Source: Haplomitrium mnioides (Eukaryota > Marchantiophyta > Haplomitriopsida > Calobryales). Taken from it: a stretch of DNA of 47,496 nt. Of this stretch, positions 30,591-41,560 are shown piece by piece. The stretch covers positions 1 through 47,496 of the forward strand of contig JBNGIS010023069.1 of NCBI GenBank assembly GCA_049999725.1, read 5' to 3'. The notes under the pieces were generated by a model. It was not told where the DNA came from, ran no database searches, and saw only the letters and a list, made by a program, of their open reading frames with translations. Position numbers and translations under genes: made by a program. Numbering within the stretch: the first letter of the stretch is position 1; each line of letters starts with the position of its first letter.

Positions 30591-31430
30591 CAATTATAAT
30601 GTTTGGTCAATCAGAATGACAAACTTTATAAAAGGAAGAGGGTACTCGGACTTCATCACAAGTGATGAAGTTGAACCAATCTTAGGCTCGTCCCCATCTA
30701 GTGAGGAGATGCAAGCTTTCAAGATACATATAGAGAAGGTCCATAAGCTATTGTACTAGCTCACCATCAGTGTCGATGACAAGATGATGGGTTATGTGCC
30801 AGCAGCTAATACACCCAAAGAGGCTTGGGATATCCTGAAGGAGAGATATGCCATCACATCATATACAAGGAAGATGAGATTACAGATGGAATTCTTTAAT
30901 CTACAAAAACAAAATGAATGTAAATGCTTTTGCCTTGAAGATCAAATCACTAGCTGAGCAGCTAGCAAATATTGGAGAAGAAGTGAAAGAGAGTGCCATG
31001 GTGGCAGTTTGCCTGAATGGTTTAGGCAAAGAGTATAAATAGTTCAAAACATCAATGAAGACAAGAGAAGAACCCATATACTTCTCACAACTAATTGCCA
31101 TGCTAGTGGCAAAAGAACTTGACATTGGAGGAGGTACCTCAAGTAGTCAAGAACAAGCATTTTATTCTAACAAGGGTAGAGGACAAGGAGGTAGAAGCTA
31201 TGGCAGGAGTAATTCTGGCAGGAGTAATTCTGGCAGAGGTCGTTCAACCTACAATGCACAAAATCAACATCGCCAATTAAACCAGTTTGGTGGTAGAGGC
31301 TAGTTCAGAGGCAGGGGGAGTAACAAAGGACATGGAAGCCAACCACAACATTCATGGAGAGATTGTCATTATTATGGTAAGCCAGGTCATATGGCGAAGG
31401 ACTGCTACAAAAAGCAAAATGACATAAGAA
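30590..31430 (+). pseudogene. Copia gag
   Basis: UBN2-type gag: NNYNVWSIRMTNFIKGRGYS, then ISVDDKMMGYVPAANTPKEA, WDILKERYAITSYTRKMRLQ, MEFFNLQKQNE. A frameshift near 30905 is followed by AKELDIGGGTSSSQEQAFYS and an Arg/Gly/Ser-rich stretch with a short tandem repeat (GRSNSGRSNSGRG). The zinc knuckle is CHYYGKPGHMAKDC, where the second Cys is Tyr. Gag packages element RNA. Stops and the frameshift disable it. Confidence 0.88.
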
Positions 31431-32750
31431 ACAACAGAGTGCAAGGGAACGATGTATGTTCTAGCAAGGCAAACAATGAGATATTATTTGTCATGCAACA
31501 TGGATACACATCAATAGTATATGAGAAGCAAAACAATGATGGAGATAAGTGGTCTTTCAATTCCGCATGTGTCAATCACATGACATGTCATGGAGAGTGG
31601 TTTAAGAAAACCATAAATTTGAGTACACCTGGTTATGTGGAGACTAGTGATTCTACTATGCATCCTATCCTTCATATTGGTAGCATACCAATAGTACTAG
31701 ATAATGGAAAAATGAAGTGCCTATTTGATGTGATGCATGTGCCAATGATTCAAAAAAATCTTATTTCAGTTGGACAATGTGTAGAGCAGAATATGCAAGT
31801 CAAGTTCAACCCCATTGGAGTGTTTATTGAGGATTGGGGAAACAACTATAATCTTATCACAAAAGGAAGTAGGAGTGGCAAGATGTTCACATTGGATGTA
31901 AGCATGCCTGAAATTTCAGAAGCCATGTTTGTATATGGTGCAGGAGTTGTGTCAGACATAGAGATATGGCACAAGAGAATTAGGCATGTTAATGTGCAAA
32001 GGTTAAGGAATATGTAGAGCTCAAGGGTAGTCAGTGGGCTGTCCAAGTTCAAAGTAGAAGGAATGCAGAAAATTTGTGAAGCTTGCTAGTTTGGGAAACA
32101 TGCAAGATAAGCATTTCCCCATGATGCATATGTGGCAAGGAAACCACTTGAGGTGGTACATTCAGATGTGTGGGGTCCAACAAAAATAGGATCCATTGGA
32201 GGGTGTACATACTATGTGACCTTCATTGATGATTATTCAAGGAAAACCTGGATCTATTTCATGGAGCAAAAGAGGGAAGTGTTTGATCACTTCAAACATT
32301 TCAGAGCTATGGTGGAAAAAGAGAAAGGACAGTAAATCAAATGCCTGAGATTAGATGGTGGAGGAGAATATTTCTCCATAGAATTCTGCACCTACTTGCA
32401 AAGAGAAGGAATCAAAAGGCAGCAAACATGCAAGTATACACCTTAGCAAAATGGAGTTGCTAAGAGGAAGAACCGACACATAGCAGAGGTGGCAAGGGCA
32501 TCGATGAATGAGAAGAATATGCTACATCATTATTGGGCAGAAGCAGTGTCTACTACTATTTATATCATGAATCAAACCCCTACAACTATAGTTCATGGCA
32601 TAACGCCAGAAGAGAAGTTTACAAGGAGATGCCCAGACATTTCACACTTGAAAGTGTTTGGTTGCATTGCTTATGTACATGTATCAGCTAAGACACGCAT
32701 CAAATTAGAACCAAAAGTTGAGAAGTGTGTTTTCATTGGATATTAAAATG
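31430..32750 (+). pseudogene. Copia protease and integrase
   Basis: Protease region: WSFNSACVNHMTCHGEWF, where the family has DSGCSxHMT, so the catalytic Asp is Asn. GAG-pre-integrase follows: IWHKRIRHVNVQRLR, and KICEAC-stop-FGKHAR. Integrase core: VVHSDVWGPTKIGSIGGCTY (first Asp), FIDDYSRKTWIYF, LRLDGGGEYFSIEF (second Asp), and QNGVAKRKNRHIAEVARASM, where the family has Glu and here Lys. The distal part FTRRCPDISHLKVFGCIAYV and KCVFIGY is typical. Several single stops interrupt an otherwise steady frame. Confidence 0.92.
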
Positions 32751-34140
32751 AGCAGAAGGCGTACAGGTGCTATTGTCCTACTACACGCATGCTGAAGGTG
32801 AGTAGAGATGTAGTATTTGATGAGTTAAGTACTTGGTATGGGTAGAAATCCGTAGATGACACAAGTGAGACAAATTGGAAGCAGGTTGTGTCAGAACCAA
32901 CTCAACAAACTCAAGTATTGAGTGGACAACATGGTGAAGGCAGCAGTAGTGGCAGCCCTAGTACATGGCAAAGAAGGCTGCGTAGAAATTTAGAGCAATA
33001 TGCTCCAAATAACTCTCAATCTGAAATATCTCTAGGAGAAGGAGGCAGTGGTGATTCTGAAAATCTGGATGAAGAACTAAGATTACTCTCAACTTCAACA
33101 TCAAGTCAAAAACAAAAGGAGTAGCAGGTGCAAAGTATACCTTTGCGCAGAAGTGACAAGGTGAAGTACCTTGTAGATAGGTTGATACACAAAGGAGCGT
33201 TTGCAGCACATCATGCATATATGGTGCAAGTAATCACTCAGAAGGAACCTGTCATATTTGAGGATGTTGTAGGAGATGAGAGATGGGAAGTTGCAATGGT
33301 AGAAGAGATGGAAGCTCTTCACAAAAACCAAACTTGGGAGCTGGTCACCTTACCTCAAGGGAAGAAAGCCATTGGATGCAAATGGGTCTACAAGTTGAAG
33401 AGGAGTGAAGATGGCAACATAAACAGATTTAAGGCAAGGTTTGTGGCCAAGGGGTATGCTCGTACTCATGGGATAGATTGTGAGGAGACTTTCAGCCTTG
33501 TAGCAAGAATGACAACCGTTTGGGCAATTATAGCATTGGCTGCATAAAAAAAGTGGACTTTGCAACAAATGGATGTAAAAACGCGTTTATGTATTGGAGG
33601 TGCTTGCATCTTTTTTTGTTGATCTGGAGCATTCAGATCAGGTATGCAAGCGGAAGAAGGCATTATATGGTTTGAAGCAAGCACCTTGAGCATGGTCTAA
33701 TAAGATATGTGAATATCTTGTTTCAGTGGGCTTCAAGGTGTCAAAGGCAGATTATTCTCTGCATGTAAGGAAAACAGAGAAAGCTATAATGCTCATTTTC
33801 ATTTATATAGATGATTTGATTATGACAGGAGGGAGTGAGCAAGATATTGCTAAAGTGAAGAAATTGATGCAACAAAAGTTCGATATGAAGGATCTTGGTG
33901 AGTTGCGACAATTCCTTGGAATTGAAGTGATAAAAACATAGCAAGGAATATGGATGATCCAGAGGTAGTATACCTTGGATATGCTGGCCAAATATGGCAT
34001 GACAAGTTGCAAACCAATTGCAACTCCCTTAAATCAGAATACAAAACTGATTAGTCATGAAGGAGAGTTGATTGAAAATCCAACAAGGTTCAGGTAGATC
34101 ACTGTAGGTTTGGTAAGTCAGCTCATGTAGGTACCAAGGA
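32750..34140 (+). pseudogene. Copia reverse transcriptase
   Basis: After a Ser/Gln-rich linker (32888-33124) comes the copia reverse transcriptase: WEVAMVEEMEALHKNQTWEL, GCKWVYKLKRSEDGNINRFK, ARFVAKGYARTHGIDCEETF, a damaged segment with frame changes near 33580-33700, and then FIYIDDLIMTGG, the YVDD-type catalytic motif with both Asp present. KFDMKDLGELRQFLGIEV follows. Frameshifts and stops make it inactive. Confidence 0.92.
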
Positions 34141-34675
34141 AGCAACATTTGGATGCAGTGCGCAGAATTTTTTGGTATGTAAAAGCTACACTTCAGTTTG
34201 GACTGTTTTATGATAGAAACAATGAATTTCAGCTTGCTGGTTTCACAGATGCAGATTGGGCAGGAAGTGCCAATGATAGGAGGTCCACTAGTGGCTTTGT
34301 TTTTTCATTTGAAAGTGTTGGAATCGCTTGGAGCAGCAAAAAAAACCTATAGTTGCTTTATCGAGGACAAAAGCTGAGTACACGGAGGCAACCATGGTCA
34401 CATGTGAGGTAATGTGGTTATTGAAGTTGTTGCAGGACTTGGATGTCAAAGTGGAGGAACAAGTGAAGGTTCATTGCGACAACATCAGCAGTATTCAATT
34501 GGCTAACAATCTTGTGTTTCATACACGTTCAAAACACATTGAAGTGCATTATCATTTTGTGAGAGAGAAGGTGTTGGCTAGGGTGATTGATCCGCTATAC
34601 ATCAGCACTGAAGGACATGTTGCTGATATTCTTACAAAGGCATTGGGAGTCGAAAAGTTGCAGAAATTTTGAAGG
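34140..34675 (+). pseudogene. Copia RNase H
   Basis: HLDAVRRIFWYVKATLQFGL, GFTDADWAGSANDRRSTSGF (first Asp pair), then after a one-base shift at a run of A near 34340, VALSRTKAEYTEATMVTCEV (Glu), VHCDNISSIQLANN (Asp) and ADILTKALGVEKLQKF, the usual copia C-terminus with its stop at 34670. Confidence 0.92.
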
Positions 34676-34701
34676 CAACTTGGTGTACAGATGTTGAGCT
34701 C

Positions 34702-34710
34702 AAGGGGGAG
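34702..34710 (+). promoter_or_regulatory. Copia polypurine tract
   Basis: AAGGGGGAG directly before the 3' LTR. Confidence 0.85.
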
Positions 34711-34918
34711 TATGAAATTAACGAGCTCTGATAGGCTGCCAGGCTGAGCTGGCAGCCCCCTTAGTTTAGTTAGGGTTAGTAATATACATGGGGCAGATTG
34801 GAGTCGTGAGTGTGCACTTCTCCCTTTTATGTAAATCACACCATTCTGTGCTCATATGATATATATTGCATTTCTTCTATGAGTTTGTGTTTTTGATGCG
34901 CAGTGTGAATTCTTAACA
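34711..34918 (+). repeat. 3' LTR of copia element
   Basis: TATGAAATTAACGAGC...CTTAACA. It is longer than the 5' LTR by a short GCTCATATGATATATATTGC-like insertion near 34850. Confidence 0.88.
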
Positions 34919-35660
34919 ATTGAGCCACCACCAAGTGCGATGAAGCAACTCTATAGTTTTATCTACTCCAAGATGCCTTGAGATGGGAATGCCATGCACC
35001 TCTTGTAAACAATCCATTCGAAGCATATCATTTTATGGAGTATATATTTGATGTCCTCCATAGAGAGTGCCATCTCAAATTGCAAAACAATGATACTAAT
35101 TAACTTTGATCACCAATCGTGTCTGAACAAGACTAAGAAAAACATCTTCTTGTAGTTTTTGGCAATAATTCTTATTAGGTATCTCATCAAGATGTAGTAT
35201 ACTAATGTTAACCACCTCTATTGTATTCACTCAATAATCTAGACTTTGTGACAATGCATTAGAAATGGTGTGGAACCATCCAAGCTTGTACTCTAGCTTG
35301 ATGTTGAAGAGCTGTAATTGATCTTTCTATTGGTGATGATGACTTTTCATATTTTCCAAATAGATCGCTTGTAGCAATGGCTTGTGATCTGTGCATATAA
35401 GTACAAGTCTTCCCAAATGATAGTGTCTCCACTCTTTTGTAGAATAAAACATTGTCAATAGCTCTCAATCCCTTGCAAAATAATTTCTCTTTGTTGTATT
35501 TGATCGGTGTGACATGAAGGCAATTGGATGAAGTCCATCCTCAAACTCTTGTTGTAATTTACTCCAATAGCAAAATTAGAGGCATCAATATCAACTATAC
35601 AATGTGCCTTTGAATCACATAGTTGTAGAACTAGACAAGAAGAGACTTCATTCTTCATCC
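34919..35660 (-). pseudogene. Gypsy A2 RNase H and integrase start
   Basis: Minus-strand continuation: SKAHCIVDIDASNFAIGVNY (RNase H first strand), CTYMHRSQAIATSDLFGKYE in one frame and VYHQVNTMEVSNIS-like linker, to the zinc segment broken at the copia junction. It pairs with 11997-12942. Stops and frame changes throughout. Confidence 0.78.
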
Positions 35661-36660
35661 ATTAAAATGTCGCTTGTAATTTGGGGGTTTATTGAAACGT
35701 GACCTCTTTGCCTAGTAAATTTGTAAGTGGTGTAGCAATATATGCATAATAATGGATGAATTGTCAATCTGTTGAAGGCTCTAATGTCATTTTCCTCCTT
35801 TAGTGTTGGGTACTTTGTGATAGCTTTAATTTTCTCTTCTTCCATCTTGATACCATCTGCATACACCTTGTGTCCTAGGCTTCTGAAACTTGCACTTGGA
35901 TTTCTTGCAATAAAACTTGTAATTACTTAACCTTTGCAATATTTCTTTTAGATGGTCATGATGCTCAACTTTATTTTTACTAAAAATAAGAATGTCATCC
36001 AAGAATACCAAAACTAAATTATCCAACAACCCATAAAGCATTTGATACATTTGATCCATGAATATAGCCGAAGCATTAGTGAGACCAAATGTAAGGACCT
36101 TTCACTCAAAATTCCCATATCTTGTGCGAAAAGTTGTCTTTGGAAAATAACTTGGTTTGATAGGAATTTGCCAATAGCTACTTTGAAGATGTAGCTTAGA
36201 AACAAATCGTGCACCATTTTATTGATCCAACAAATCATCAATATGTGGTAAAGAATAAGCATTCTTTACTGTTTGATTGTTCAAAGTGTGATAATATGTA
36301 CAAAGACAAAATCCACTGTCTTTTTTGGCACAAAAAATATTGGTGCTCCACAAAGCAAGCACTATGCTGAATGAAATCCTTCTCAAGAAGATTCGTCTAG
36401 TTCTTGCAAAGCTCTTCCAACTCTTGTGGCAATAGTTGGTATATATACCGATTATAAAGAATACCTTCTAGTATCAACTCATTTGGAAAGGGCATTCTTC
36501 GATCATCTAGTAACCATTTTGGCAAATCATTTGGAAACACATCTACAAGCTCCTTCAAAATATCATCAATTATTGAGGTTGGTACATATTTCCCTCCCTC
36601 TTAGTTCAAGTCCATGATAGACCTAATCCACCCATCAACTCTTTCTCCATCAAACATTAT
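35660..36660 (-). pseudogene. Gypsy A2 reverse transcriptase
   Basis: Contains the polymerase core deleted from copy A1: APIFFVPKK, VLTFGLTNASAIFMD-like text in pieces, LDNLVLVFLDDILIFSKNKV at about 35950-36010 (FLDD catalytic pair present), EHHDHLKEILQRLSNYKFYC, and DGIKMEEEKIKAITKYPTLK. Frame changes near 35870 and 36030, and stops upstream, disable it. Confidence 0.87.
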
Positions 36661-36805
36661 GTTGAACTGATTTGGGCCTCTTCACCAATGGTGCTAAAAG
36701 CTCTACGAGAATTTTCTTTCCTTGTAAAGTAACTTGAATTTGTCATTTTGTCCAGTCAACTTCAACGGATCGATCTTTAAGCCAAGACAAGCCTAAAATA
36801 ATATT

Positions 36806-37105
36806 TTATTGTACTAGTGCAATAATAAAATCTATAAATTCCTCATACTCTTTGCCAATCGTTAGAGAAAATGACTTGTGCAAGTGGAACACCTCATGTT
36901 TTTGGCCATTGGTCATAGTCACAAAACTTCTCTTGATAGACAAAGTTTTAGCTTTGATTTTTGTTGCAAAACATAATGACATGAAATTTTCAGAACTTTC
37001 ACAATCTACCAACATTCTACAAGAATGCTCATCAACCATACCATCTAGATGAAACAAGGTGCTTTGAATTCTTTTCAAGCTCTGAATTCCATTGAAACTA
37101 ATCAA
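36806..37105 (-). pseudogene. Gypsy A2 retropepsin-type protease region
   Basis: Reads LFHLDGMVDEHSCRMLVDCE then SSENFMSLCFATK, matching the LVDSGSSHNFI-type active site but with Cys-Glu for Ser-Gly. FSLTIGKEYEEFIDFIIALV follows. Open for 99 codons. Probably inactive. Confidence 0.75.
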
Positions 37106-37149
37106 GCTCTCAGTAAACCGCTTGACTATTTTTATTGAAGTTTGTCGTT

Positions 37150-37945
37150 TTCTTGGTTTTCATCTTCAACAATTGTTGCTTGAACAAGAGCGTGTGGTCA
37201 ACCTTTGAGACATGGGTAATTTGCAATCAAATGACAAAGTTGCTGAAAATAAAAGCATCCTCCGTTTTGGCATAGGCGCTCATGCTCTACATCGGTGAGC
37301 ATCATTCTTTGCGTCGCATCAATCTCCATAGATACAACCTTATTTGGTGGTGCATGAATATTTGATAAAGCTTGTTATAGACATAGGCTAGCATTGGTAG
37401 TCATTGGCAGTGAATCATATCATTTAGCCATGTGCATTTCTTTTTCTAGTTGAGAGAGCTCTCTCATTGTTGCTTCCATTCTAGTGCAAGGCTTTAATCT
37501 TCAAACAAAGCAATCTAAAGCTTCTCCATAACGTATATTAGAAATTTGCATAATGATATTCTGAAATTGTGTGACATAGCTCCTCATTGTACCCAATTGC
37601 TTCAATTCTACCAATTGATCTCTTACCACCTTGGAGCATTCAGAACCATAAATCTTAAATTTATAGCTTCTTTAAACTCTTGCCAAGAAGTAATTGGAGC
37701 AATTATTCCATGTTGAGCTTGCTTTATTTGATATCTCCACTATGTTTTTGCAACTCTTTCTAAGTGACTTGTAGCAAATGGAACTTTTCGACCATCTTTT
37801 TTGATGTTTGTAGCCTCAAAATATTGCTTGCAATCAAACAAGAAATTCTTAGATGCACTAGGAACTATCTTCTCATCATATACTTTTGGTTTGAAAAACC
37901 ACACATGACTTTCTTCTTCTTGAAAGTATGCCCTATTTCCCATTG
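37150..37945 (-). pseudogene. Gypsy A2 gag
   Basis: MGNRAYFQEEESHVWFFKPK, then FLFDCKQYFEATNIKKDGRK, as in copy A1. Capsid-like text continues with stops. The distal part has an eroded zinc knuckle (GGCFYFQQLCHLIANYPC), where the second Cys is Phe. Confidence 0.78.
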
Positions 37946-38033
37946 CATTTTAACTTCCAAAGGCGAGAAAGATGTTTAATTTGTTGTTGCATCCCTTCTT
38001 GATTCTTCATGTAACTCTCTACCAAAACCAATT

Positions 38034-38049
38034 GTGGCTCAGATACCAA
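38034..38049 (-). promoter_or_regulatory. Gypsy A2 primer binding site
   Basis: Minus strand TTGGTATCTGAGCCAC next to the LTR; one base from TGGTATCAGAGC. Confidence 0.8.
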
Positions 38050-38491
38050 TGTAAAAGGACTCAAAAACCAACTTCCAAATGAGTAACAACTCCAAGATAA
38101 CTCTAATAAAGTTATGCAACTCAAGGTCAATAAGCAAGCAAAAGCCAAGAGTGCAAGCCAAAACCAAACAACCAAAGAACTAAACTAAATTGAGAGGAAC
38201 TCTAGAATGAGAAGCCCTTCTATTTATAGAAGAGAAGAAGGTGTCATCTCCCTTCTTTCACTTACAAGTCACTTCCAATTTCAGCCTTAAAAAGTGATCT
38301 TATAGTGCTTCTCTAAAATTACCTTTGAAAGCAAGTAATCTTATCTCACTTCAACTTAAAAGTAACCTTATACCATTTCACTTAAAGTAACTTAAAAAAA
38401 AAGTAGTCTTAAAATGATTTCAACCCTAAAAATGATCCTCTACTACTTCTTTCACTCCTCTCTATCACAACATTATGCTTGCACTATTATA
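38050..38491 (-). repeat. 5' LTR of gypsy A2
   Basis: Minus-strand match to the A1 LTRs, with extra copies of the GTCACTTTTAAGG sub-repeat (about 38250-38450). Ends CTTTTACA next to the primer site. Confidence 0.88.
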
Positions 38492-38619
38492 GTTGTTGAC
38501 AAAACATGTTAACAACATTCTTAACATGTTCATAAAATTGCAATCAAGTATTCTTCAATGTGTCATTTTTGTACTTCTTTTTCTTTGAAGGAGCTTTAGT
38601 CTTGAGTAAAGAAGTCCAA

Positions 38620-38965
38620 CAGGAGTTTCCAAACCCATGTGCATAAAAGGTCTTGTATTTTGGAAATTTCTTGAAGGAATTAAGTTTTCTTGCTTGACTT
38701 GTATGTTGGGTCATATGTGTGCATAATATTTACTCCTACATTCTATGTGCGCATTGAGTTTAATTCTAAGACCATCCCTAGAAGAAACTTGTTGTGCATT
38801 CAACATATTTTTCCCCAAAATATTTCCCATCATATTACCAACCTTTTGTTCACCAATATTTCTCTTGTCAATATTCACATTTGAAAGATGATCACCTTGT
38901 TGTCTAGTCGTAAAACATTTTTTAGAGCAAGAGACTTGAAATTCCAATCATTTTTCTTGTCATTC
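38620..38965 (-). pseudogene. DUF7869-type gene, exon 1 fragment (copy 2)
   Basis: The minus-strand frame LEFQVSCSKKCF...GNILGKNM...LNAHIECRSKYYAHI aligns with copy 1 LEFQDSSSLDI...ASIWGKNM...LHARIGSRTQPYAHI, including the start of the palindromic repeat. It ends near the gypsy A2 insertion at 38496. A TATAAAG on this strand at about 39266-39276 parallels the copy 1 promoter. It lies head-to-head with the ParB-methyltransferase copy on the plus strand, the same arrangement as copy 1. Confidence 0.65.
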
Positions 38966-39420
38966 TTGCCGCTAAAAGCATAGAGAAAAAAAATAGCTAT
39001 AGAAACTTGATCAAAAAATCAAGTATATATCAATATAAACAATGGTAGTTTTTTGAGAAATTATCACAAAACAACAAAATTGTGAAATTGTTTGAGAGAA
39101 AAAAAGAAAAAAGAAACTAGTAAGACAAAAATAATTAGTAAAATTTATACTAAAGATTTTTATTTCTAACCATAAGAAATGATATAGCGAAAGCAACATG
39201 AATGATTTTGTGGAAAGAAAACCAACTTTAAGTTTTAAGGTATAAAAGAAATATAGATGGAAAGTTTCTTTATATTGTTGCATATGCTTGTGTCATTTTG
39301 CTTTTTGTTATGATTAATTTTTTCTTTCATTTTATTTTAGCTGTACTTTACCTTCTGGTTTTATATTTCAATTTCTTAGCTTGTTATTCTTTTATTTCAT
39401 TTTTACAATTTCATGGTCTT
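38966..39420. promoter_or_regulatory. Divergent intergenic region, copy 2
   Basis: AT-rich, no gene. It holds the TATAAAG facing the minus-strand DUF7869 fragment, and T-rich sequence before the ATG of the plus-strand gene. It corresponds by position to the copy 1 promoter region. Confidence 0.45.
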
Positions 39421-39834
39421 GAGAAAATGGCAACAAATGCGCCATTAAGCACACCATGGGTATCAAACCTTTTCAATACATGGATATGGTGAAGCTAAGT
39501 GAGCCAAGGATAGTAGCCCAAAAATGGCTAGTTTCATGTAGGACGAGTCAAAATCCTCAAAAATATTTGTACTTGTAGAGTGGCCACATAGCAAAACACA
39601 ATTTTGGGATGTTGAACCAAGTTACGATGATTCAAGAAAGAAACATGATATATTTTAGGCTTCTTGTAAGTAGCTTTGAAGGAATTGGATTCTACAAAGC
39701 CTCAACAAAGAAATTTGCATTGGAGGAGACCAATGGGAAAGACAACTTCAACAAAAACCTGATCAAAGCCCAGAAGAATAAACAAGTAATTTTAGTTACT
39801 TTTTGGTTCTTTTTTCTTTACATGAGTTCAATGA

Positions 39835-40560
39835 CAATGCGCACATGGGCTGCAGCTTTCCATGCTTGCATGATCATTAACATTTCTTGCATACATGGGA
39901 TTGAGCCCTCATTGCTTTGCCTCTTTTCAAAACCCTATGCATGCACGAGGTTTAGGTTTGACTCACAAAAGACCTCACAATCCATGCAAACATGGATTAG
40001 GAACTTGGACTTAAAGAGTCCATACGCATATAGAATCCCTAGTTTAAACAAGCATGTACTCCAAAGTTCATGGGAGCATGGAATCAAAAGTATAAGCGCA
40101 CATACATTCAATAGTCTATGCACACTTAGACACCGGAAACCAAGTGTGCTTGGACTTCCAAGTTTATGTATGTATAGAGTCTCTATTCCATGCTCACTAT
40201 AACTTGTTAGTCTATACGCGTATAAAATCTCTAGTCCAAGTATGGATTCTTTCTATAGTTTATGTGCACATGGAATTAGAAGTCTTTGTATACATGGATT
40301 CAATAGTCTATGCATATGACTCTAGAGCCTAAGTACACATGGACAATCTAGTCCATCTACTCTTGAGCTCCATACTTTATGTACACATAGACTATTGAAT
40401 CTAACCATGCATGTATTTTTAAATTTGTGCGCACTTAGACTCCTCTCTTCTTTTCACGCATGAAATGTATTGTTCAAACGAGCAAAGAATTTGGAGTCTT
40501 TGCTCACTTGGACTCCTGAATTTATGCATATATAGGCTCAAAATCCATCATGCTTGTCTT
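39835..40560. repeat. Degenerate 24-bp palindrome array in intron 1 of copy 2
   Basis: Units such as GTCCATACGCATATAGAATC, GTTCATGGGAGCATGGAATC and GTCTATACGCGTATAAAATC step by 24 bases over most of the stretch. It is the same array type in the same intron as copy 1 (18861-19004), but longer and more eroded. Confidence 0.82.
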
Positions 40561-41359
40561 TTCTAAAAGCAATTGTTCTTACTAATTACTTCATGCAAAG
40601 ATAAGTCAACATTTGACATCAAGAAGTTCAACCGTCACAAATACTGCTACAAGATTGTCAGAGGCAATCATAGTGCTACTGCAAGGAAACTTTGATCACC
40701 AAATATGGAGCAAAGAACTCAATGTTATGTTTATACGGAGCTCACATCGATACAAGCCCAATGTTTTGCAACAAATGATAATTGCAACCAAAGAAATCTT
40801 ATACAAAGAGGGATGGTTTCATTTGAGAAATAAAAAAGAGAATTTGTTTTTAGAGACTTTGAAAATAAAACCAAAGGTTACTCTTGAGAAGACAGTCACA
40901 TCTTAAAACAACTAGTTTAAGCATGTGTTTCATAGTGGAGAGTTGTGGAAGTTGCAACTTGCTACTTTGGCAATGTGGGATAAGAACCTTGTTAAGAGCC
41001 AAAAAGCCTAAGGTCTAGGTTTCTCTACAAATAGAAGACATGAAATGGACATAGGGACATCACTTTAGAGTCTTTCCAACAAAATCAAAATCTCTATTTT
41101 GAAGAAGGTTGAGGTGGGAGAGCTCTCTATAGATGAAATGTCTTGAGAGTTGGAGAGGCACAAATTTTTGGTTGAGCTGGTGAAGTCTTTTTGTTCTAAG
41201 TCTATTGTCAAAATTGAGAGGAGGCTAGGATGGAATATTCCATCCACATGGAGTCATCCAAGATATCCTCTTTCTACCCAACTTTGAGAAACGTTTTGTA
41301 AGTTGAGTGTTTTTTAGAGTGAATCTGACTATTTGATTTGAGTTGAGTAGCTTCTTAGC

Positions 41360-41560
41360 AATGTTCCTAGTCTATGCATGCAAAAACTTACAAGTACATG
41401 CACACATAGAATGTTGCCTAGTAATGCACACATGGACTTGTAAGTCCATTCACACATGGAAACTTGCCTAGTCTATGCTCACAAAGACTTGAATATCCAT
41501 GCACGAATGGACTAGAGAAGTGTTCAAACACACTTTGATTTGAAAGTCCCTTCACATATG
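41360..41560. repeat. Degenerate 24-27 bp palindrome array in intron 2 of copy 2
   Basis: Cores GTCTATGCATGCAAAAAC, AATGCACACATGGACTT and ATCCATGCACGAATGGAC at 24-27 base steps. The position matches the intron array at 16763-17190 of copy 1. Confidence 0.75.

Larger units (their letters stand above)
12938..34923 (+). mobile_element. Ty1/copia element inserted in gypsy A2, itself carrying the two-gene DNA element
   Basis: LTRs of about 190 and 206 bp flank a leader, gag and pol in copia order (protease, integrase, reverse transcriptase, RNase H). GTTGG (12938-12942) and ATTGA (34919-34923) are the flanks. They differ by two G-to-A transitions and both align to the same five bases of gypsy copy A1 integrase, so they are a decayed target duplication. 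Removing the DNA element leaves about 6.2 kb, a normal copia size. Confidence 0.88.
11992..38496 (-). mobile_element. Ty3/gypsy chromovirus copy A2 with TSD GTTGT, split by a copia insertion
   Basis: Minus-strand gypsy of the A1 family. GTTGT flanks it at 11992-11996 and 38492-38496. The parts are 34919-38491 (5' LTR, gag, protease, reverse transcriptase, RNase H, start of integrase) and 11997-12942 (rest of integrase and the last bases of the 3' LTR). Without the copia insert it is about 4.5 kb. The 3' LTR has lost all but its terminal TTTGAGTCCTTTTACA-like end. Confidence 0.87.

Noticed and set aside
33466-34044. Minus-strand frames in the copia reverse transcriptase
   Set aside because: They are antisense shadows of a clear plus-strand pol domain.
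39609-40202. A 197-codon plus-strand gene
   Set aside because: Only its first third aligns with the ParB-gene exon; the rest reads through a GT donor into the intron array.
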